64,000 bases of DNA from an uncultured Faecalicatena sp. (GTDB lineage: Bacteria; Bacillota; Clostridia; Lachnospirales; Lachnospiraceae), in the NCBI GenBank assembly GCA_902489075.1, contig CABTYO010000006.1:1-64000 (forward strand), written 5' to 3'. Shown in pieces: positions 16,602-25,505 of the stretch. The notes beneath the pieces were generated by a model, which worked only from the letters and a program-made list of their open reading frames with translations, had not been told where the DNA came from and searched no databases. Every line of letters starts with the position of its first letter. Within the stretch, counting starts at the first letter, position 1. A program made the position numbers and the translations under genes.

Positions 16602-16946
16602 ATCAGATCATAAAAAATGATAGCAAAAAAACACATCTTCATAGACTTAAACAGACTGCGCGATATCTAATTAAAAACACTGGTAAATTATGAAAGAAAC
16701 TTTCCAACTCGAAGCAGCACCCACATACTGCCAGATAAAACAATAAATTCAGAACTTCAGATCCTATTCCTTATGTAACCTGACTGCTTCCCTTAACAAT
16801 CAGACTTAAACAGCATCTAAAGGATAATTTCCTGATACAGACCAACCCTGTCTGTGCTCTCAGGTTACTCTCTGCCGGACAAAAAGTCAAGCATATTTTT
16901 TTCATGCACAGAACCTGTCCTGCATCAGGCACCTTCAAAAGACCGT

Positions 16947-16987
16947 AAAAAATTCATGGGACAGGGTTTATTCCATCCCTGTCCCAT
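16947..16987 (-). terminator. Terminator downstream of the CPBP gene
   Basis: ATGGGACAGGG (16956-16966) pairs with CCCTGTCCCAT (16977-16987), followed on the minus strand by GAATTTTTT. The stretch between this and the pilus promoter (16602-16946) shows no gene or other signal I can support. Confidence 0.85.
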
Positions 16988-17020
16988 CTCATATACATCA
17001 CATTTCTCCAAACATTCTGC

Positions 17021-17944
17021 CTACCTGAACATCTCCGGCGGCTTATGATTTTCCTCCTGTTTCTTGAGGATATCCGGCTTTTCATCGATCCGCTGGATCA
17101 GGACAAACATCACAGAACATACGAAGGCGCATGCCACGACTGTAATTCCAAGTCTCGTCGGTTTTCCCATAATCCATGTCAGCACACCTGTATTTGCCAG
17201 AATAACTGACACCAGATTGGCTACGATATGAAGCAGCACAGGTGCCAGGAACGAGCCGAATTTCTCATATACATATGCCAGGAAAAATCCCAAAAGGAGT
17301 GTATATAAAAACTGTGTAGTATTCGTATGGCTCATGCTGAATAAAATAGTGGAGTACAGTGCCGCCATAAAGAAACTGCTCTGCTCCCTGTATCTTTTAT
17401 ACAGTACGCCCCGAAACATCAGCTCTTCTGCCAGAGGAATCACGATGCCAAGACACAGGATCTGCACCGGTACACTGGCAGAATAGAACATCTCAGATGT
17501 TTCCTGGTACCCTGTATCTTTAAACGCCAGCTGTGTCATAAACGTCAGGCAGTTCATGCCGATATTGAGTGCCACTCCAAGAGCCGCAATTTCTATATAC
17601 CTCCATGGTTCTGCCTTTTTATTCACAGGAATCGAAAGCGTACGCTCTCTTTTTCTGTCCGCATGAAACAGACATACTGTCAGCGGAATCGTACACAGAG
17701 CCATGAACCCCGCAAGTTCCACCTGATGCTGCACAAGCGTTTTAAAGATTCCCTCATAGACCTGTACCAAAGCCGTTGAACTCTCATTTTTACTCACCTG
17801 TATGACAGCCTGCGCAAGCTCATTTGCATGAATTGCCACTACGGCAACCCCCGCCAGAATCTGTGCACAAAACTCGATCAGCCAATACAAAAGAATCGGG
17901 CCGCATACTCTCCAGAACTGCTTTGCCCCTGGATTCTTATTCAT
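17021..17944 (-). CDS. CPBP-family intramembrane metalloprotease
   Basis: 307 residues with about seven membrane helices. The CPBP/CAAX-protease motifs are present: EELMFRG (EExxxR), SMSHTN (second His motif) and LLHIVANLVS. Bacterial members cleave or process membrane proteins, or act in bacteriocin self-immunity; the substrate is unknown here. The ATG (17942-17944) overlaps the AlaX stop by 8 bp, so it is co-transcribed with alaX and argS. Confidence 0.88.
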   Translation of the reverse strand: MNKNPGAKQFWRVCGPILLYWLIEFCAQILAGVAVVAIHANELAQAVIQVSKNESSTALVQVYEGIFKTLVQHQVELAGFMALCTIPLTVCLFHADRKRERTLSIPVNKKAEPWRYIEIAALGVALNIGMNCLTFMTQLAFKDTGYQETSEMFYSASVPVQILCLGIVIPLAEELMFRGVLYKRYREQSSFFMAALYSTILFSMSHTNTTQFLYTLLLGFFLAYVYEKFGSFLAPVLLHIVANLVSVILANTGVLTWIMGKPTRLGITVVACAFVCSVMFVLIQRIDEKPDILKKQEENHKPPEMFR

Positions 17945-19115
17945 TCGTTGTTTCCCTCACTTTCTTCTGTATCCACTCCCTCACATCGCACTCTTTCCCT
18001 TTCAGAGAACCCTGCACCATCTCTGGTTTACCGCCTCCCCGTCCGGAAAATTCTTCATTCAGTCCTTTCGCAACCGGGCGCATATCGATGGATCTGCTTC
18101 CGATCACATAACGGTATTCCTCTCTGCCTGTTTCCAGAAAAACCGCACAGATGCTCTTTCCTTCAGCCAGTACAAGATTCATCAGTACCCTGGGGCCATC
18201 CCCCTCCAGATCTTTTTCAAACAGGCAGACATACTCTTCTTCCTGCGGGATTTCCTTCGCCCTGAATTCCAGTAACTTTTTCTGGTTTTCAGAAAGCTTT
18301 CCTTTTAGTTTTCCCTGCTCATCTTTCAAATGTTCTACCGCCTGGAATACTTCATTTTCCTTCGCACAGAGCAGCGCGGAAATATTTTTCACATGGTTTT
18401 CCTTCTCCCTGTAATCCGAAAGAGCACGGAATCCACAGAGCATTGTCACACGGACGCCGCCTTTATAGCGCTGCACATTCGTCAGCTTGATCAGCCCGAT
18501 CTCCCCGGTATGGTCTACGTGAGGCGCACAACAAGCGCACACATCGTATCCCGGTATGGTCACGATCCTGACCTGTCCTTCGATCTCAATCTTACTGCGG
18601 TATTCCAGCGTCTCCAATTCCTCTTTAGACGGATATGTTACCTGTACCTTCAGATTTTTGAAAACAGCCTCATTTGCTGCCCATTCGATCTCTTTTAATT
18701 CTTCTTTTGTAATCTCACCGCTAAAATCCATCGTACAGTCTTCACTGCCCAGATGAAATCCCACGTTATTGTAACCAAACCCCGCATGGACCAGACCCGA
18801 CACAATATGCTCTCCGGTGTGCTGCTGCATTTTCATGAAACGCATCTCCCAGTCAATCCTGCCTGTCACCTCAGTGCCTGTCTCAATCGGTGCCTCTGTG
18901 AGATGGTAAATGATGCCGTCCCGTTCATGGGCATCCAGCACCCTTACATCCCCAATCATCCCCGTGTCCGCATACTGTCCGCCGCCTTCCGGAAAAAAGG
19001 CAGTCCGGTCAAGGACTACCTCGTAAGCTTCCCCTTTTGGCTGACACATCTGGACGCGGGCTGTAAACTCCTTCATATGACTGTCCTGATAAAATAACTT
19101 TTCTGTCATAACCAC
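17937..19115 (-). CDS. alaX: Alanyl-tRNA editing protein (AlaX-L type)
   Basis: 392 residues. A freestanding hydrolase that deacylates mischarged tRNA-Ala. The zinc motifs QHTGEHIVSGL (HxxxH) and CCAPHVDHTGEIG (CxxxH) are intact. The C-terminal DHHA1-like domain (SGRGGGKPEMVQGSL) makes it the long form. The start is a GTG (19113-19115) seven bases after AAAGGAT located in the end of argS; an ATG two codons in is the alternative. Tight spacing to argS (3 bp) joins two translation-fidelity functions. Confidence 0.9.
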   Translation of the reverse strand: MVMTEKLFYQDSHMKEFTARVQMCQPKGEAYEVVLDRTAFFPEGGGQYADTGMIGDVRVLDAHERDGIIYHLTEAPIETGTEVTGRIDWEMRFMKMQQHTGEHIVSGLVHAGFGYNNVGFHLGSEDCTMDFSGEITKEELKEIEWAANEAVFKNLKVQVTYPSKEELETLEYRSKIEIEGQVRIVTIPGYDVCACCAPHVDHTGEIGLIKLTNVQRYKGGVRVTMLCGFRALSDYREKENHVKNISALLCAKENEVFQAVEHLKDEQGKLKGKLSENQKKLLEFRAKEIPQEEEYVCLFEKDLEGDGPRVLMNLVLAEGKSICAVFLETGREEYRYVIGSRSIDMRPVAKGLNEEFSGRGGGKPEMVQGSLKGKECDVREWIQKKVRETTNE

Positions 19116-19118
19116 TTA

Positions 19119-20885
19119 TTACATCCTTTCAGGCGCCTCAAAACCAAGCAGATCGATACATGTCTCCAGAATTTCCTTCACAAGCTTTAAAAGTGCAATA
19201 TAACCTGCTTTGCGCTCTTCATCCTCTTCTGTCAGAATCTTGGTCTCATGATAGAACTTGTTAAATGCATTTGCCAGGTCATAGATATAAGCACACAGTT
19301 TATGCGGCGCTGTCTCCTCGTATACCGCATCCACAACATCGTTAAACTTTGCAGCCTCCAGCATCAGTGCTTTTTCGCAATCATTGACAGCTGCCTTAAC
19401 AGAAAGACCGTCAAGCCTGCCTCCATTTTCCTGATACTTGTTCAGAATTGACTTGATCCGCACGATCGTATACAGGATGTACGGTCCGGTGTTGCCTTCA
19501 AATGAGGTAAATCTGTCCACATCAAACACATAATCCTTGGATGCCTGGTTAGAAAGATCACCGTATTTAATTGCAGCAAGACCCACGATCTTAGCGGTCT
19601 TTAACGCCTCTTCCTCGGTCACGGTACGGTTGTCCATGATCTTTTTATACATTTCTTCATTGATCTCACGGATCAGATTCTCCAGACGCATTACGCCGCC
19701 TTCTCTTGTCTTGAAAGGCTTGCCATCTTTCCCGTTCATGGTACCGAAGCCAAGGAATTGTAAGTCCACCTCCGGACGTACGATGCCGGTCTTCTTGGCA
19801 CAGCGGAATACCTGCACAAAATGCAGTTCCTGACGCTTGTCTACTACATAAATGATCTCATCCGGCTTGTATAATTCCTCCCGCTCCACCAGTGTAGCCA
19901 GGTCTGTTGTATCATACAGGGCAGCCCCGTCAGACTTGAGGATCATACACGGAGGAACCTCTTTCTTATCATCCTCTTCCTGCACATCTACTACAAGAGC
20001 TCCCTCATCATAATGGGCAAAACCTTCACTCTTGAGTCTCTCCACCATATCCGGGATATACTTCTGGGCATCAGCTTCCCCTTTCCAGAGGTCAAACTCT
20101 ACATTCAGGTTCTGATAATTCTTCTTTAAATCTGTCACAGAAACATGCATGATATGATTCCATATCTCGCGGTAGCCACGGTGCCCGTTCTGAAGCAGGA
20201 ACGTCGCCTTAAGCGCTTCTTCACGGTAATCATCATGTTCCTTTGCATAAGCACTGGCTGTCGGATAGATCTCCTCCAGTTCCCCAATGGTAAACGGCGC
20301 TTCTTTCGGATATTCCCCTTCAAAAGCCTCGTCAAAATAAGGAAGCTCCGGCTTTCTCTTTTTGAGTTCCGTAATGATGAGCCCCATCTGATATCCCCAG
20401 TCACCCAGGTGGATATCCCCGGTCACGTTGTTCCCTTTAAATCTTGCAATGCGCTTGATGCTCTCCCCGATGATCGCAGAACGCAGATGTCCTACGTGGA
20501 GCGGCTTCGCCACATTGGGTCCGCCGTAATCGATCATAATTGTCTTCGGCTGTGCCTCTTTTTCAACGCCCAGGTCCGGATCGGCTGCCATCTGATTGAG
20601 ATATTCAGCTGCAAAGGAAGGATCTACCTTCAGATTGATAAATCCCGGATTCACTGCCTCTGCCATCTCAAAGCAGGTGCAGTCCTTAAGTCCTGCCACA
20701 ACATCATTCGCGATCATGATCGGTGCTTTCTTATAGGTCTTGGCTGCTGCCATCGCACCGTTGCACTGATACTCGCACAAATCCGGTCTGTTAGACAGTG
20801 TCACTTTTGCAAAAGCTTCGTCATAACCTGCCGACTGAAAGGCTTTTTTCATTTCTATGGTAATGAGTTCCAACAATGTATTCAA
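19119..20885 (-). CDS. argS: Arginyl-tRNA synthetase
   Basis: 588 residues from a TTG start (20883-20885) behind GGAGAG. The ORF is open 69 bases upstream, but that part (MYFLIIHDRISK...) is not family-like and overlaps the promoter. Class I HIGH motif is PLHVGHLRSA, the KMSK region is GKPFKTREGGVMRL, and the N-terminal Add1 domain and C-terminal DALR anticodon domain (APHKLCAYIYDLANAFNKFY) are present. It leads the argS-alaX-CPBP transcript. Confidence 0.95.
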   Translation of the reverse strand: MNTLLELITIEMKKAFQSAGYDEAFAKVTLSNRPDLCEYQCNGAMAAAKTYKKAPIMIANDVVAGLKDCTCFEMAEAVNPGFINLKVDPSFAAEYLNQMAADPDLGVEKEAQPKTIMIDYGGPNVAKPLHVGHLRSAIIGESIKRIARFKGNNVTGDIHLGDWGYQMGLIITELKKRKPELPYFDEAFEGEYPKEAPFTIGELEEIYPTASAYAKEHDDYREEALKATFLLQNGHRGYREIWNHIMHVSVTDLKKNYQNLNVEFDLWKGEADAQKYIPDMVERLKSEGFAHYDEGALVVDVQEEDDKKEVPPCMILKSDGAALYDTTDLATLVEREELYKPDEIIYVVDKRQELHFVQVFRCAKKTGIVRPEVDLQFLGFGTMNGKDGKPFKTREGGVMRLENLIREINEEMYKKIMDNRTVTEEEALKTAKIVGLAAIKYGDLSNQASKDYVFDVDRFTSFEGNTGPYILYTIVRIKSILNKYQENGGRLDGLSVKAAVNDCEKALMLEAAKFNDVVDAVYEETAPHKLCAYIYDLANAFNKFYHETKILTEEDEERKAGYIALLKLVKEILETCIDLLGFEAPERM

Positions 20886-20925
20886 TTTTATCTCACTCTC
20901 CGTTCTTTTTTTCTTCCATTTCGAT

Positions 20926-20954
20926 ATTCTATCATGTATAATCAGGAAGTACAA
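20926..20954 (-). promoter_or_regulatory. argS promoter
   Basis: TTGTAC (20949-20954), 17 bp, TAGAAT (20926-20931) on the minus strand; its position supports the downstream TTG start for argS. A plus-strand TATAAT (20937-20942) in the same place may serve nfo. Confidence 0.7.
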
Positions 20955-21032
20955 GTATTAATCATAGAAGTTTTCCCGTATTTACGGGCTTTTTACCGGA
21001 TAAAATGTAGAAAAAGAAAGGCAGGATTTATC

Positions 21033-21947
21033 ATGATAATAGGATCACATGTCGGAATGAGCGGCAAAGAAATGCTGCTTGGTTCCGCTAAAGAAGCAGT
21101 CTCTTATGGCGCAGACACATTTATGTTTTACACTGGCGCGCCGCAGAATACGCGCCGCAGGGAGATCAGCGAATTAAATATTGAGCCCGCATGGGCATAT
21201 ATGAAGGAGCATGGTATCAATGAGATCATTGTGCATGCCCCTTATATCATCAATCTGGGCAATGCCGTTAAACCGGAGACATTTGAACTGGCTGTTGAAT
21301 TTCTGGATAAGGAAATCCAAAGAACCATTGCCTGCAGAAGCCATGTCCTGATCCTCCATCCAGGCGCCCATGTCGGCGAGGGCACGGATATCGGCACCTC
21401 TCAGATCATCAAAGGGCTGAACGAGGTTCTCACCAGAGACACAGACTGCCTGATTGCACTGGAAACCATGGCAGGAAAGGGTTCCGAGGTCGGCCGGACT
21501 TTTGAAGAGCTCGCCCGCATTTATGACGGCGTGGTCTGCAGCGACAAGCTCCGTGTCTGCTTTGACACCTGCCACACCAGCGACAGCGGTTACGATATCG
21601 TCCACCATTTTGATGATGTCATTGCAGATTTTGACCGCATTCTGGGAAAAGACCAGATTGCAGTATTCCATATAAATGACAGCAAAAATGTCCCCGGAGC
21701 TGCGAAAGACAGACATGCAAATATCGGTTTTGGTGAGATCGGTTTTGAGGCGCTGAACGCAATTGTGCACCACAAAGATTTTGAAGATGTTCCGAAAATC
21801 CTGGAAACGCCATATGTACCATCTCCAACGAAAGATAAAAAATCTTATGCACCATATAAATATGAAATAGAAATGTTGAGAAAAGGGGTCTTTGACCCCG
21901 ATCTTCTAACCAGAATCATTGAAGACAATGAAAAGACCAGAGACTGA
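21033..21947 (+). CDS. nfo: Deoxyribonuclease IV (AP endonuclease)
   Basis: 304-residue TIM-barrel enzyme cutting 5' of abasic sites in base excision repair. Metal-binding motifs are in family order: HAPYIINLGN, LILHPGAHVG, ALETMAGKGSEVG, VCFDTCHTSDSGYD and VFHINDSKNVPGAAKDRHANIG. The ATG at 21033 follows GGCAGG. The much longer frame upstream is only the antisense of argS. Slightly longer than E. coli Nfo at the C-terminus. Confidence 0.93.
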   Translation: MIIGSHVGMSGKEMLLGSAKEAVSYGADTFMFYTGAPQNTRRREISELNIEPAWAYMKEHGINEIIVHAPYIINLGNAVKPETFELAVEFLDKEIQRTIACRSHVLILHPGAHVGEGTDIGTSQIIKGLNEVLTRDTDCLIALETMAGKGSEVGRTFEELARIYDGVVCSDKLRVCFDTCHTSDSGYDIVHHFDDVIADFDRILGKDQIAVFHINDSKNVPGAAKDRHANIGFGEIGFEALNAIVHHKDFEDVPKILETPYVPSPTKDKKSYAPYKYEIEMLRKGVFDPDLLTRIIEDNEKTRD

Positions 21948-21950
21948 TAC

Positions 21951-21998
21951 TTGACATCTGTCTGTCCTCATTGTATGATTGTACTATATAGTTAGTAC
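21951..21998 (+). promoter_or_regulatory. Promoter with GntR/YtrA operator
   Basis: TTGACA (21951-21956), 17 bp, TATGAT (21974-21979). Immediately downstream GTACTA (21981-21986) and TAGTAC (21993-21998) are perfect 6-bp inverted arms around TATAGT. The position over the transcription start suits autorepression by the following YtrA-like regulator. Confidence 0.75.
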
Positions 21999-22028
21999 AG
22001 TCGTAATTTAGAAAAAGAGGTGACTTAA

Positions 22029-22397
22029 ATGCCATGGGATTTAGATAATGACCGTCCCATTTACCTGCAGCTTATGGAGCGTATCCAGCAGGATATCATC
22101 GCCGGTATCTATCAACCGGGAGACAAGCTGCCCTCCGTTCGGGATCTGGCATTAGATGCCGCCGTGAACCCCAATACCATGCAGAAGGCCCTTTCCGAAC
22201 TGGAGAGAAGCGGGCTGGTGTACTCACAGCGCACAAGCGGACGATTTATCACGGAGGATGAGACGATGCTTAAGAATATGAAGCTGGAATTAGCATCCGA
22301 ACATATCCACCAGTTTCTGGAGAAGATGGAACTGCTTGGATTTGAAGAGGAAGAGACATTAGAACTGATTCAAAAAGCATTAAAGGGGGATAAGTAA
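22029..22397 (+). CDS. YtrA-subfamily GntR transcriptional regulator
   Basis: 122 residues. N-terminal winged helix (~10-75: RPIYLQLMERIQQDIIAGIY, GDKLPSVRDLALDAAVNPNTMQKAL) and a short C-terminal dimerisation tail, typical of YtrA. YtrA regulators sit before ABC exporters, often responding to cell-wall stress. The stop overlaps the next ATG by one base (TAATG). Confidence 0.9.
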   Translation: MPWDLDNDRPIYLQLMERIQQDIIAGIYQPGDKLPSVRDLALDAAVNPNTMQKALSELERSGLVYSQRTSGRFITEDETMLKNMKLELASEHIHQFLEKMELLGFEEEETLELIQKALKGDK

Positions 22398-23095
22398 TGA
22401 AACCACTTCTGGAATGTCAGGGATTAACAAAAAAATATAACAACTTCTATGCCCTTTCCAACCTGGACCTGACTCTGGAAAGAGGGCAGATCGTGGGTCT
22501 GCTCGGTCCGAACGGCAGCGGTAAGACGACTCTGATCAAGCTGATCAATGGACTGCTCGTCCCTACGGACGGACGTGTCATGGTCGGCAGCATGGCACCG
22601 GGAGTCGAGACCAAGAAGATGATCTCCTATCTGCCCGAACGCAGCAGTGTGAGCGACCACATGAGGGTAGAAGAGATTGTCTCCTACTTCGCAGATTTCT
22701 ATGAGAATTTCAACCTGGAACGGGCCCGTGCCATGTTCAAAGATCTGGAGATCGACACCCACGCCCGCTTAAGGACCCTTTCAAAAGGTACCAAAGAGAA
22801 GGTCCATCTGATCCTGACGATGAGCCGCGATGCCGAACTTTATATTCTGGATGAGCCAATTGGTGGAGTGGATCCCGCCGCCCGGGAATATATCTTACGT
22901 ACCATCCTGACGAATTACACGGAGAATGCAACAATCCTGATTTCCACACACCTTATCACAGACATTGAAAATGTGCTGGACAGGGTATTGTTCCTCCAGA
23001 ACGGACATCTTACATTAAACGAAACAGTCGATGACATCCGTACCAAATGGGGGAAATCCGTCGATGCGTTATTCAGGGAGGTATTCAGATGTTAG
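22397..23095 (+). CDS. ABC transporter ATP-binding protein
   Basis: 232 residues: Walker A GPNGSGKTTL, signature LSKGTKEKV, Walker B LYILDEP with D-loop GGVDP, H-loop STHLI. The YtrB/EcsA-like form is paired with the regulator upstream and the permease downstream (7-bp overlap). Substrate unknown. Confidence 0.92.
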   Translation: MKPLLECQGLTKKYNNFYALSNLDLTLERGQIVGLLGPNGSGKTTLIKLINGLLVPTDGRVMVGSMAPGVETKKMISYLPERSSVSDHMRVEEIVSYFADFYENFNLERARAMFKDLEIDTHARLRTLSKGTKEKVHLILTMSRDAELYILDEPIGGVDPAAREYILRTILTNYTENATILISTHLITDIENVLDRVLFLQNGHLTLNETVDDIRTKWGKSVDALFREVFRC

Positions 23096-23892
23096 GTAAG
23101 TTAATTAAATATGATTTAAAATATGGAGTGCGTATGTTCATCATCCTGCACGTTGTCCTGCTGGGTGTCTGTACACTTGGAAGATTTTTCTACATGGAGA
23201 GGATTGATTTTCATGCGCCGGTAAATACAATCATTTCTTCCCTGATCGTATTCACATCCGTTCTGATCCTTTTGTTTACTGCGGTATGCTTTGGCATCAC
23301 AGCGCTGATTGCCGTCCGGTTCTACAAGAATCTCTTTACGGATGAGGGATACCTGACATGGACGATCCCCGCCACGGCTACACAGCACCTGATGGCTAAG
23401 ATCATATCCGGAGTGATCTGGGAATCAGGCAACCTTTTGCTCTGTTCTCTTGCCCTCTGGATCCTGGTCAGCGGAAAGAACGTGACTACGGCTTATGCAG
23501 AAGTATCCCCGGAAGTTACACATACGCTTGGCATGCCTCTGGGACAGTTCGGCATCATCGGCCTGCTCTACGCACTGTTGGGTACACTGGGAAGCGTAAT
23601 TATCGTCTATCTCTGCATCTGCATCGGACAGCTTTTTCCAGGACACCATGTTTTGTGTTCGATCGTTGTATACTTTATTTTTACCGCTATCACCCAGATA
23701 GTTACCTTTGCAATGATGTTTGCATTTAAAATCGCTCCCGGATCTGCAAACTACTACCGCATGATGGAGGGAAATCCTTCCTATTACATGCTGACTTCCT
23801 TTCGGATCTCGGCAATTATGTCCGTCTTCATAATTATCATCGGATATATTGCTGTTCATTACATTATGAATAAAAAAGTGAACCTGAGCTGA
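23089..23892 (+). CDS. ABC transporter permease
   Basis: 267 residues with about six membrane helices (for example FIILHVVLLGVCTLG, TIISSLIVFTSVLILLFTAV, MSVFIIIIGYIAVHYIM). Start at ATG 23089 behind GGGAGG, overlapping the ATPase stop by 7 bp. The ORF can be read further upstream, but only inside the ATPase gene. Third member of a regulator-ATPase-permease operon. Confidence 0.85.
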   Translation: MLGKLIKYDLKYGVRMFIILHVVLLGVCTLGRFFYMERIDFHAPVNTIISSLIVFTSVLILLFTAVCFGITALIAVRFYKNLFTDEGYLTWTIPATATQHLMAKIISGVIWESGNLLLCSLALWILVSGKNVTTAYAEVSPEVTHTLGMPLGQFGIIGLLYALLGTLGSVIIVYLCICIGQLFPGHHVLCSIVVYFIFTAITQIVTFAMMFAFKIAPGSANYYRMMEGNPSYYMLTSFRISAIMSVFIIIIGYIAVHYIMNKKVNLS

Positions 23893-23956
23893 TTTTAGTC
23901 CCATAGCAATGAAATGGATTCCGAATCTTAACTTTGACTTACATAAAGATTAGCCA

Positions 23957-24010
23957 AAAGAAGCTCACAGGTCTGATTTGATAATCAAATCGATCTGTGA
24001 GCTTCTTTTT
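23957..24010. terminator. Bidirectional terminator
   Basis: AAAGAAGCTCACAG...CTGTGAGCTTCTTTTT with an internal TTTGATAATCAAA pair. It separates the YtrA operon (+) from azlD (-). Confidence 0.85.
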
Positions 24011-24068
24011 ACTATGTCTCTTTTTTATTTCTTATGACACTTTCCTGCTTAATCTATCCAAAACGCCC

Positions 24069-24401
24069 CTAAAATACTACCTGTACAAGGAACATATAGA
24101 GCACTGTCCCTGCTCCGATACTCAGCAGATTATTCCGCTTCCAGACATGGAGAATCACCACGGTGAGAACGGCAATCAGTTCCGGTATTCCATGCGGTGC
24201 GGCTAACACAGGCGTATCTTTCAGACAGTATACCACCAGCATTCCGATCACCGCAGGTGTCAGTACCTTCCCCAGATATTCAATCGTCTTCGGGATGGGC
24301 TTTCCTTTTGGGAAAATCAGAAACGGTACCGCTCTCGTTGCAAATGTGGTAACCGCTACTGCCAATATAATCAATAGAGAGGTTGTTACACTTACTGGCA
24401 T
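24069..24401 (-). CDS. azlD: AzlD-type branched-chain amino acid exporter subunit
   Basis: 110 residues with about four membrane helices (TTSLLIILAVAVTTFATRAVPF, LGKVLTPAVIGMLVVY). The start at 24401 has GGGAGG seven bases upstream and overlaps the azlC stop by 10 bp. AzlCD pairs export branched-chain amino acids or analogues such as azaleucine. Confidence 0.88.
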   Translation of the reverse strand: MPVSVTTSLLIILAVAVTTFATRAVPFLIFPKGKPIPKTIEYLGKVLTPAVIGMLVVYCLKDTPVLAAPHGIPELIAVLTVVILHVWKRNNLLSIGAGTVLYMFLVQVVF

Positions 24402-25111
24402 ACTTCTACCTCCCGTTCCTTTTCTAATCTCTTTCTCGTAACAAATAAAACCAGAATACACATGATCATTGTCGGGAACACAAAACTTCCGCTGCCGAAA
24501 ATCTGCAGGCAGAGTACTGCACAGACCACCCCAATCGCAGCCGGAATGCGGTTCTTCGCATCCATCCACTGTTCCACAAAAATGACGACAAAAAGCGCTG
24601 TCATTGCAAACTCAATTCCCTCTGCGTTAAAGGGAAGTACACTTTTCAGAATTCCGCCGATCGCTGATCCAATGATCCAGTAGCTCTGGTCCATCAAAGC
24701 AATTGCAAATAAGAACTTATCCTCTTCTACTCCCTCAGGCACCTTGGTCGTACAGAGAAGTGAGTATGTCTCATCTGTCAGCCCAAAAATCATATACCAG
24801 CGCTTCTTTCCCATCTTATTGAACTTATCCAGCAGAGAAAGTCCATAAAATACATGCCGTATATTTACCATCAGTGTCATAAAGATCACCTGGACAAAAG
24901 AGATCCCCGGCACAAAAAAATTCACTGCCAGATACTGTCCCGAACCGGCATAAACAAGCAGACTCATCAGAACAGCCCACCAGGCTGAATACCCCTTTTC
25001 TGCATACATCACTCCAAAGGCAATCCCTATGAATAAGTATCCCGTTAAAACCGGAACCGTATAGGGAAACGCCTTCTTAAACGCTTTCTTATATCCTGCC
25101 ATCTTTCCCAT
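24392..25111 (-). CDS. azlC: AzlC-family branched-chain amino acid permease
   Basis: 239 residues with about six to eight membrane helices. Family features include YTVPVLTGYLFIGIAFGVMY near the start and the GLTDETYSLL segment. Two close ATGs (25111 and 25102) share a GAGGGA; either could be used. Pairs with azlD. The tRNA-Arg gene lies just upstream on the same strand. Confidence 0.9.
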   Translation of the reverse strand: MGKMAGYKKAFKKAFPYTVPVLTGYLFIGIAFGVMYAEKGYSAWWAVLMSLLVYAGSGQYLAVNFFVPGISFVQVIFMTLMVNIRHVFYGLSLLDKFNKMGKKRWYMIFGLTDETYSLLCTTKVPEGVEEDKFLFAIALMDQSYWIIGSAIGGILKSVLPFNAEGIEFAMTALFVVIFVEQWMDAKNRIPAAIGVVCAVLCLQIFGSGSFVFPTMIMCILVLFVTRKRLEKEREVEVCQ

Positions 25112-25219
25112 TCCCTCTTATGTTGATCACATATCTATGATTATCAGTTTATACACCCTTTTCCACCCTGCCATAGGCATCAGAAGGCCCATAAGCATGA
25201 TTCCAGGGCATAAAAAATA

Positions 25220-25291
25220 CACGTCTGGGCGGAGTCGAACCGCCGCACATGCCTCCGGAGGGCATTGCTCTATCCACTGAGCTACAGACGC
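25220..25291 (-). tRNA. tRNA-Arg (anticodon CCG)
   Basis: Read on the minus strand: acceptor GCGTCTG pairs with CAGACGT (first pair G-U), D-arm GCTC/GAGC, anticodon stem ATGCC/GGCAT with loop CTCCGGA giving anticodon CCG for CGG codons, and T-arm GGCGG-TTCGACT-CCGCC. CCA is not encoded. A T-run (TATTTTTTATG) follows and may terminate transcription. Confidence 0.93.
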
Positions 25292-25340
25292 ATAATCTGG
25301 TGCAATCCTGCTGTGCAAAACATTTCCCTCAACAGAACGC

Positions 25341-25369
25341 CTTATAATCCTAGCACAATTTGAAGTAAA
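25341..25369 (-). promoter_or_regulatory. Likely tRNA-Arg promoter
   Basis: TTTACT (25364-25369), 17 bp, TATAAG (25341-25346), about 50 bp upstream of the tRNA 5' end. Confidence 0.5.
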
Positions 25370-25388
25370 AGTAAAGAGTAAAACCATA

Positions 25389-25430
25389 AAAAAATAGGAG
25401 AAGGGCGACGTAACGTAACTGCCCTTCTCC
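25389..25430 (-). terminator. Terminator of the DUF5688 gene
   Basis: GGAGAAGGGC (25397-25406) pairs with GCCCTTCTCC (25421-25430); the minus strand continues TATTTTTTT. Confidence 0.88.
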
Positions 25431-25505
25431 CCTGATACCTTTCACGTAAACACAGTTAAGCCATCTTGGCCGGAATCCTGCTATGTTCAGATACCACCGT
25501 CGAAA

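Noticed and set aside
20145..21032. Long upstream extension of the endonuclease IV frame
   Set aside because: It is the antisense of argS. The family N-terminus (MIIGSHVGMSGKEML) and a ribosome site place the start at 21033.
21174..21773. 199-residue minus-strand ORF
   Set aside because: Antisense of nfo; no family pattern and no start signal.
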